10,915 bases of DNA from positions 1 to 10,915 of the forward strand of contig JAISNF010000200.1 of NCBI GenBank assembly GCA_031276415.1, in the 5' to 3' direction. Made by a program: the position numbers and the translations under genes. This stretch comes from Planctomycetaceae bacterium (GTDB lineage: Bacteria; Planctomycetota; Planctomycetia; Pirellulales; Thermoguttaceae). This document shows, one piece after another, positions 7,083-10,915 of this stretch. Position 1 is the first letter of the stretch. Every line of letters begins with the position of its first letter. The notes under the pieces were generated by a model. That model worked only from the letters and a program-made list of their open reading frames with translations, did no database searches and was not told where the DNA came from.

Positions 7083-8159
7083 ATGCCGAAAGAAATTATT
7101 ATTGGAGCGCAGGACGGACAGCAAAAACAGGTTGAACAAAACGCACAGAAACAATTTCATAACGATTTATCGTTGGAAGAAGATCGTGCGTTACGTCCGC
7201 AGCGGATGTCGGAAATGATTGGTCAGCGGGACGTTTTTGCCCGGCTTGAAATTTCGATTCGGGCGGCGCAAAAGCGTCATGAACCGTTGGGTCATGTTCT
7301 TTTTGACGGTCCGCCGGGGCTTGGCAAAACAACATTTGCAACATGTATTCCTCGCGAACTTGGTGTTTCCATTCAGATTGGTAATGGCGCAACACTTAAA
7401 TCGCCGAAGGATGTTGTTCCGTATTTGACTAATGCCGAAGAAAATTCTGTTCTGTTTATTGATGAAATTCATCGGATGCAAAAATCGGTTGAGGAATTTT
7501 TGTATCCGGCGATGGAAGATTTTCGGATTGATTTGACGCTTGGCGAAGGCGTGAATGCCCGGACGTTGAATATTCAACTCAAACCGTTCACGCTTATTGG
7601 CGCAACAACCCGAACCGGTTTAATTTCTGCGCCGCTTCGTGATCGTTTTCAGATGCGGGAGCATCTTGATTTTTACACGGTTGACGAATTGGCGGTGATT
7701 GTGCGTCGCAGTGCCGGCAAGTTAAATGTACGAATAGATGATGATGCGGCTTATGAGGTGGCGTTTCGGAGTCGCGGAACGCCGAGACTGGCGAACAACC
7801 GGCTTCGTTGGGTGCGTGATTTTGCGGATGCGAAGGCAAACGGAGTAATAACGTTACGTGTTGCGGTGGATGCGTTGGACATGCAGGGGATTGACAAACT
7901 TGGTTTGGATCCGCAAGACCGCAAATTTTTGGAAACGATGTTACGGGTTTTTCGCGGGGGACCGGTTGGTATTGAGTCGGTGGCTCACACAATAAATGTT
8001 GCGCCGGACACTTTAATTGACGAAGTGGAGCCGTTTCTGCTTCGTAGTGAACTTCTTATTCGTACACCGCGCGGCAGACGCCTGACCGAAAAAGGGTTCC
8101 GCCATCTCGGAGCCAACCCCAATGATTATGAAGATTCATTGCTCTTTTCATTTATGTAA
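7083..8159 (+). CDS. ruvB: Holliday junction branch-migration helicase RuvB
   Basis: With the start at 7083 the protein has 358 residues, somewhat longer at the N-terminus than E. coli RuvB (336). It is the AAA+ ring motor that drives branch migration with RuvA. Walker A is GPPGLGKT (76..83), Walker B FIDEIHR with D127-E128, sensor 1 GATTRTG (173..179), the arginine-finger region APLRDRF (183..189) and sensor 2 RGTPRLAN (231..238). The C-terminal winged helix contains GGPVGIES and the family ending TPRGRRLTEKGFRHL. After sensor 2 it reads NNRLRWVRD where most RuvB proteins have NRLLRRVRD, a form I associate with planctomycetes. An upstream in-frame ATG at 7059 would add MQNSYIYF, which looks unlike RuvB, so 7083 (MPKEIIIG) is preferred. 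It follows polA by 53 bases and may share its transcript; ruvA and ruvC are not in the window. Confidence 0.96.
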   Translation: MPKEIIIGAQDGQQKQVEQNAQKQFHNDLSLEEDRALRPQRMSEMIGQRDVFARLEISIRAAQKRHEPLGHVLFDGPPGLGKTTFATCIPRELGVSIQIGNGATLKSPKDVVPYLTNAEENSVLFIDEIHRMQKSVEEFLYPAMEDFRIDLTLGEGVNARTLNIQLKPFTLIGATTRTGLISAPLRDRFQMREHLDFYTVDELAVIVRRSAGKLNVRIDDDAAYEVAFRSRGTPRLANNRLRWVRDFADAKANGVITLRVAVDALDMQGIDKLGLDPQDRKFLETMLRVFRGGPVGIESVAHTINVAPDTLIDEVEPFLLRSELLIRTPRGRRLTEKGFRHLGANPNDYEDSLLFSFM

Positions 8160-8205
8160 AAACTCAAATTTCAGTAACATCCTGTTTTCGTAACCGCAAA
8201 ATGAC

Positions 8206-8300
8206 TGTCCGCAGATTTCGCAGATAGACGCAGATAATTTTAATCATCATCTGCGTTATCTGCGGACAAATTTCTTTTATCAACGTCCTCTGCGGACAAG
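8206..8300. repeat. CGCAGAT-family inverted repeat, copy 2
   Basis: The arm at 8206..8224 (TGTCCGCAGATTTCGCAGA) pairs with 8250..8268 (TCTGCGTTATCTGCGGACA): 17 of 19 positions pair and two adjacent bases do not. The 25-base loop contains a further CGCAGAT. A third piece, CCTCTGCGGACAAG, follows at 8287..8300. The same words make up the cluster at 304..411. The position between convergent genes would suit transcription termination on both strands, but the absence of a T tract makes that uncertain. Confidence 0.75.
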
Positions 8301-8383
8301 TTTTTGTCTGTGTTAAAAAATACCTAATCAGTTGTTTTTGGAAGCGGCGGAAGTTTGGCGCGGTTTTGCCAAAAAATAATTCC

Positions 8384-8440
8384 GATGGGTTAAAACCCAT
8401 CGCTATGTGGGGAATTGCCCTCTTCGGGGCAATGGGAAAC
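8384..8440. repeat. REP-like element with two adjacent hairpins
   Basis: The first hairpin is GATGGGTTAAAACCCATC at 8384..8401, an 8-bp stem with a two-base loop. After CGCTATGTGGGGA comes the second, ATTGCCC (8414..8420) and GGGCAAT (8427..8433) around the loop TCTTCG. The combination of a GGGTTAAAACCC palindrome, a CGCTATGTGGG spacer and a GCCC...GGGC hairpin resembles a repeat I remember from many environmental bacterial contigs. Its form is like REP elements that are mobilised in trans by RAYT (TnpA_REP) transposases. No such transposase lies in the window, and only one copy of the element is seen here. Confidence 0.6.
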
Positions 8441-8447
8441 GTTAAAA

Positions 8448-8480
8448 ATTCCGCTTGCGTCACTCTTCACTCTTCACTAA
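8448..8480. repeat. TTCCGCTTGCG/TTCACTC repeat, copy 2
   Basis: ATTCCGCTTGCG is followed by CACTCTTCACTCTTCACTAA, which contains the heptamer TTCACTC in tandem. It matches the order of elements at 467..502. The copy overlaps the end of flhF: the stop codon (8477..8479 on the minus strand) lies inside the last TTCACTAA word, so the repeat either supplied or abuts the gene's terminus. Confidence 0.55.
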
Positions 8481-9676
8481 TTTGCGAGGCTTGCCAATCG
8501 GGTGGGACCGGCAACCTCAATGTCTTCCGAAATGTTTTGACCCAATGAAAAAAAACGAATCGGTAAAATATTTGTTTTGAGAAATTGATACAAATCAGTT
8601 AATCCAACCGCTTCGTCCAATTTCGTAAATGTTAAATCCGTTGGATTAAGCGGCTCAAAACGATGGAACATCTCATTGAGCGCCGCAGCATGAGTTGTCG
8701 CAGAAAATAACAGATGAACCTCGTCAACCTTCGCCGCATCAAGCATCGCTCCAAGTGTCTGAAGTTTCATCGTGTTTTTTGGATTTATGCCCGGCGTATC
8801 CAGCAAAATTAAATCACACGCCTCCAAACGAGTTAAAACAGTTTTCATCCGAAACGGCTCCGAAACAGTTTCCATCGGAATCCCAAGCATTGCCGCATAT
8901 TTTCCAAGTTGCTCCGCCGCCGCCACCCGAAAGGTGTCAATCGTAACCAACCCAACCCGCTTAAACTCTTTCAACCGATAATGCGCTGCAATTTTGGCAA
9001 TCGTTGTCGTTTTGCCAACCCCGCTCAAACCAAGAAATGCAACCGTTTTCCGTTTACCATCCAATAAATCAATCGGACCACCAAACCGAACCGATTCCGT
9101 AAATAACGCAATAAGACTCCGTTGTAAAACCGTCGGATTAAGTTGTTCCGGTGTGAGTTGGTTCCAAACACCAAGCGGAACTGTTTGCCATGACGTTTTG
9201 GAAATATCCGTATTGGAGATTGACCGCACCGCCGACTGCAATTCCGACCGTAACTCCGAATCTCCCGACTCCGAATCTCCCAACTCCGAGTCCTCCCCCG
9301 CCGAAACCGGAAACGTCAATGTCGTTTCCGGCGAATTTGTTCGCAATGATTGTTCTAACAACTTCGCCGTCTTTTGTTGTGTTTGCTGTGTTTGCTGTGT
9401 TGTATTGTCATAATTATTGCTAAGATTTTTGCTAAGATTATTGCCGAGATTATTGTCAAGAGTTTTATTAAGAGTTTTATCAAGATTGTTGTTGTGGTGG
9501 TTATGATCATGGTTTTCCGCAACAGTGATTTCAAAAAAACGTTGTCGGCGGAATCCGAATAGTTGTGAGGTTTCCACCTCGCGTGTGTGCATAATTTTAA
9601 CGTCTTCCCCCAACTCTTCATGTATTTGACGAAGACCTTCCTGTAATGTTTTAGCACGAAATGTTTTAATGTCCAT
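8477..9676 (-). CDS. flhF: FlhF, SRP-family GTPase for flagellar placement
   Basis: With the start at 9676 (MDIKTFRAKTLQEGL) the protein has 399 residues. The frame extends 12 codons upstream, but FlhF proteins begin with this M-x-[IV]-K-x-[FY] segment and an EELGEDVKIMHTRE-like motif. FlhF is the third SRP-type GTPase, with Ffh and FtsY, and usually sets flagellar number and position at the membrane. The N-terminal B domain (1..54) is followed by a low-complexity Asn/Gln/Ser/Glu linker (about 55..165). The NG GTPase part follows, with G1 GLSGVGKTTTIAK (216..228), G2 TIDTFRVAAAEQL (245..257), G3 DTPG (293..296) and G4 TKLDE (351..355), and near the end SLGQNISEDIE. G3 is unusual because SRP GTPases normally have DTAGR. 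No flagellar gene is nearby. It lies 92 bases downstream of the signal peptidase-like gene on the same strand and converges on ruvB. Confidence 0.9.
   Translation of the reverse strand: MDIKTFRAKTLQEGLRQIHEELGEDVKIMHTREVETSQLFGFRRQRFFEITVAENHDHNHHNNNLDKTLNKTLDNNLGNNLSKNLSNNYDNTTQQTQQTQQKTAKLLEQSLRTNSPETTLTFPVSAGEDSELGDSESGDSELRSELQSAVRSISNTDISKTSWQTVPLGVWNQLTPEQLNPTVLQRSLIALFTESVRFGGPIDLLDGKRKTVAFLGLSGVGKTTTIAKIAAHYRLKEFKRVGLVTIDTFRVAAAEQLGKYAAMLGIPMETVSEPFRMKTVLTRLEACDLILLDTPGINPKNTMKLQTLGAMLDAAKVDEVHLLFSATTHAAALNEMFHRFEPLNPTDLTFTKLDEAVGLTDLYQFLKTNILPIRFFSLGQNISEDIEVAGPTRLASLAN
9252..9296 (-). repeat. In-frame 15-base tandem repeat in the flhF linker
   Basis: Three units of 15 bases on the plus strand: AACTCCGAATCTCCC, GACTCCGAATCTCCC, and a diverged AACTCCGAGTCCTCC. 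Read on the coding strand they give a Ser-Glu-x-Gly-Asp pattern (residues about 127..141 of FlhF). Because the period is a multiple of three, gain or loss of a unit changes linker length without a frameshift. Confidence 0.8.
9375..9401 (-). repeat. In-frame 9-base tandem repeat in the flhF linker
   Basis: Three 9-base units (TGTTGTGTT, then TGCTGTGTT twice) encode Gln-Gln-Thr triplets at about residues 94..102 of FlhF. The two last units are identical, which suggests recent slippage. Confidence 0.8.
9410..9493 (-). repeat. In-frame 12-base tandem repeat in the flhF linker
   Basis: Seven 12-base units can be laid out from 9410 to 9493, for example AAGATTTTTGCT, AAGATTATTGCC, GAGATTATTGTC and AAGAGTTTTATT. 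On the coding strand they encode four-residue units of the type N-N-L-[DGS] and K-T-L-[ND], at about residues 62..89. The units differ by point changes, so this array is older than the 9-base array beside it. Confidence 0.82.
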
Positions 9677-9700
9677 GACAAATATTGGGGGGGAACTTTT

Positions 9701-9745
9701 TAAAAACCACAAATATATTTTGTTTAACCACAGAGAACACAGAGA
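9701..9745 (+). repeat. CACAGAG-family repeat, copy A (between the peptidase gene and flhF)
   Basis: TAAAAACCACAAAT, an AT-rich spacer, and then TTAACCACAGAGAACACAGA. The whole 45-base arrangement occurs again, inverted, at 10820..10873 on the far side of the signal peptidase-like gene. It lies in the 92-base gap just upstream of flhF, so it must be part of, or overlap, any flhF promoter or leader. Confidence 0.75.
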
Positions 9746-9768
9746 AAATTTTACTACAATAATTACAA

Positions 9769-10656
9769 TTATTCAAATTCTTTGATTCTGGAAAAGGGAA
9801 AAACAATACGGATTACTTTGGATTTAATATCATGTCTTTTAATGGGACCAAATACTCGGCTGTCAACACTTATTTCAGAATTATCACCCAAAAGAAAATA
9901 TTCATCATTGCCTAGTGTTACAGGAAGGGAAATAGGGTTAATTGATTTCGAGAAACAATATCCATTAAAACCGTCTTGGCTCTCTGAAATTTTTTTGAAT
10001 ATATCCGGTTCTATCAATTGTTTGCCGTTAATTAAAATGTAGGGAGGATCAATATCAATTGTTTCTCCGGGCAAACCAACAACCCGCTTTGCCCAAAGAT
10101 TTGGTTCAACTTTACCATTCTCATTATAAACACAAAACTTAACAATATCACCACGTTTGGGATTATTCCAATAATATATCCACGCATTGTCTGCGATTAC
10201 ATCTGCACCTATCCAGGACGATGTTGTTGAAGGACGAATAGTGGGTGACATCGTTGATAAAGTGGCATAACTAAATCCGGCAACATTTCTGGTAAAAGGG
10301 AAAATCACAAAAGATTTAAGAACACAATTTCTAAATATCAGTACAAACAGGATAAAAAGAATCCAATCACGGTACTTCAATCGACGTATAGGACGCCACG
10401 AGAATATTAGTAATAATATGATGTACACAGTCGGTATAAGAAAAAGAAAAGGAGTCAATATATCAAACAATTTGCCGGGGATGCTCGTTAAAAACCATCT
10501 CAAAAGACCTAAACTCATATATCCACATAATAAAAGAATTCCTAACATTCTCTGACCCGCAAAAAAATGAGCAGAACCGGGCAATAACATTGCACACAAA
10601 ACACCAATCCATTTATAACGATAAAATTTTTGTTCTTCCATATAATTTTTTTTCAT
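9769..10656 (-). CDS. Signal peptidase I-like protein (S26A) with Thr at the nucleophile position
   Basis: A 295-residue membrane protein. The N-terminal half has hydrophobic segments at about 15..30, 36..54, 64..86 and 98..118, including PGSAHFFAGQRMLGILL, a pattern seen in N-terminal extensions of some LepB-like proteins. The C-terminal half is a type I signal peptidase domain, which cuts signal peptides on the outer face of the membrane. Box C/D is plain: AKRVVGLPGETIDID with the general-base Lys at 190. Box E is also plain: LGDNSEISVDSRVFG, with GDN at 257..259 and DSR at 265..267. Box B, normally S-M-x-P-T, reads STMSPTI (134..140), so T135 aligns with the catalytic Ser; S134 and S137 flank it. 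The start is uncertain: M1 (10656) or M6 (10641). No Shine-Dalgarno sequence is seen. It could be a working Thr enzyme, a shifted Ser enzyme, or an inactive paralogue. Confidence 0.82.
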   Translation of the reverse strand: MKKNYMEEQKFYRYKWIGVLCAMLLPGSAHFFAGQRMLGILLLCGYMSLGLLRWFLTSIPGKLFDILTPFLFLIPTVYIILLLIFSWRPIRRLKYRDWILFILFVLIFRNCVLKSFVIFPFTRNVAGFSYATLSTMSPTIRPSTTSSWIGADVIADNAWIYYWNNPKRGDIVKFCVYNENGKVEPNLWAKRVVGLPGETIDIDPPYILINGKQLIEPDIFKKISESQDGFNGYCFSKSINPISLPVTLGNDEYFLLGDNSEISVDSRVFGPIKRHDIKSKVIRIVFPFSRIKEFE

Positions 10657-10687
10657 TAAATTTATGTGAATGGTTATGAATTTTTTA

Positions 10688-10708
10688 TTTAACCACAGAG
10701 AACACAGA
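10688..10708 (+). repeat. CACAGAG-family repeat, copy B (upstream of the peptidase gene)
   Basis: TTTAACCACAGAGAACACAG occurs in the same orientation as copy A at 9724..9745, so these two copies form direct repeats of about 20 bases flanking the signal peptidase-like gene. It lacks the AAAAACCACAAAT extension found in copies A and C. It lies about 32 bases upstream of the start codon at 10656 and so within the expected promoter or leader region. Confidence 0.75.
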
Positions 10709-10770
10709 AAAGAAAAATTTAATTTTATGATGTTATTTTAAATAAAAAGCCTATTATAATATTAAATATA

Positions 10771-10892
10771 GTTTTTTAGAAGTTTCCATTAAATATCATT
10801 TTGATTCCAATTAAAAATTCCTCTGTGTTTTCTGTGTTCTCTGTGGTTAATAAAAATAAATTTGTGGTTTTTAGAATTTTCCCATTAAATAC
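10771..10892 (+). repeat. Direct repeat around TTAGAA...CCATTAAATA
   Basis: GTTTTTTAGAAGTTTCCATT at 10771..10790 continues AAATATCATT. GTTTTTAGAATTTTCCCATT at 10867..10886 continues AAATAC, with another CATTAAATATT soon after. The two copies are about 96 bases apart and enclose copy C of the CACAGAG repeat, so the right-hand DNA appears to be built from nested or successively duplicated short repeats. Confidence 0.5.
10820..10873 (-). repeat. CACAGAG-family repeat, copy C (inverted)
   Basis: Read on the minus strand this is TAAAAACCACAAA, an AT-rich spacer, TTAACCACAGAGAACACAGA and then AACACAGAGG. It is therefore the inverted counterpart of copy A with one more ACACAGAG unit. Copies A and C bracket the signal peptidase-like gene as inverted repeats about 1.1 kb apart, and copies B and C face each other as a nearby inverted pair. 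Confidence 0.75.
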
Positions 10893-10915
10893 ACTTCATT
10901 AAATATTATGACAAA

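Larger units (their letters stand above)
8160..8476. other. Intergenic region between convergent ruvB and flhF
   Basis: A stretch of 317 bases between two genes that point at each other. It holds an imperfect hairpin of CGCAGAT-type repeats (8206..8300), a double-hairpin REP-like element (8384..8440) and a TTCCGCTTGCG/TTCACTC repeat (8448..8480), with little unique sequence between them. An open frame at 8366..8548 reads through the REP-like element and is not considered a gene. No hairpin here is followed by a long T tract, so a standard intrinsic terminator is not evident, although the paired hairpins could stop transcription from both sides. Confidence 0.7.
10657..10915. other. AT-rich, repeat-filled right edge
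   Basis: No gene is evident on either strand in these 259 bases. They hold CACAGAG copies B and C and the TTAGAA...CCATTAAATA direct repeats, with very AT-rich DNA between. The promoter of the signal peptidase-like gene should lie near 10660..10730, but I see no convincing -35/-10 pair. Confidence 0.6.

Noticed and set aside
7594..7992. Long minus-strand open frame across ruvB
   Set aside because: It lies wholly within a well-supported ruvB and has no recognisable motif.
8366..8548. A 60-codon plus-strand open frame between ruvB and flhF
   Set aside because: It runs through the REP-like hairpins and then antisense into flhF, and its peptide is a translation of repeat DNA.
8994..9423. Plus-strand open frames across flhF (Pro- and Cys/Val-rich)
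   Set aside because: They are antisense shadows of flhF, and their odd composition comes from the tandem repeats of its linker.
9664..9712. Longer FlhF start at 9712 (MWFLKSSPPIFV)
   Set aside because: FlhF proteins begin at the M-D-I-K-T-F segment, and the extra residues come from repeat DNA (copy A) and a C/G run.

Overview
The window looks like bacterial chromosome from a moderately AT-rich member of the Planctomycetota. This placement is inferred, with moderate confidence, from the style of the RuvB (sensor-2 region reads ANNRLRWVRD) and of the WecA-type transferase, from starts that mostly lack a Shine-Dalgarno sequence, and from intergenic DNA full of short CGCAGAT- and CACAGAG-type repeats. 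No rRNA, tRNA, CRISPR array, transposase or phage gene was seen.

Layout. At the left edge a leftward reading frame opens at position 64 and runs off the window; it may be the start of a glycosyltransferase-like gene. About 620 bases of repeat-bearing DNA follow. Then comes a rightward block: a hotdog-fold PaaI-type thioesterase, a secreted beta-propeller protein and a bicupin, separated by 14 and 24 bases and probably co-transcribed. After 110 bases come a WecA/TagO/MraY-family polyprenyl-phosphate sugar-1-phosphate transferase, a full-length three-domain DNA polymerase I (polA) and the Holliday-junction helicase RuvB (ruvB). The 317 bases after ruvB hold an imperfect hairpin of CGCAGAT repeats and a separate double-hairpin REP-like element. 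On the minus strand, converging on ruvB, lie flhF (SRP-type GTPase with a repeat-built linker) and, upstream of it, a signal peptidase I-like gene bracketed by CACAGAG-type repeats.

How the genes relate. polA and ruvB are housekeeping replication and repair genes. The WecA-type enzyme would start a cell-surface glycan. FlhF would help place flagella. The signal peptidase-like protein would act on exported proteins at the membrane, but the position of its nucleophilic serine is occupied by threonine. The thioesterase/propeller/bicupin trio has no obvious shared pathway.

I did not find a clearly new multi-gene system. The points most worth following are the Thr-for-Ser signal peptidase and its repeat-bracketed locus, the bicupin that has lost the usual metal ligands, the altered G3 motif and repeat-built linker of FlhF, and the three families of dispersed intergenic repeats.
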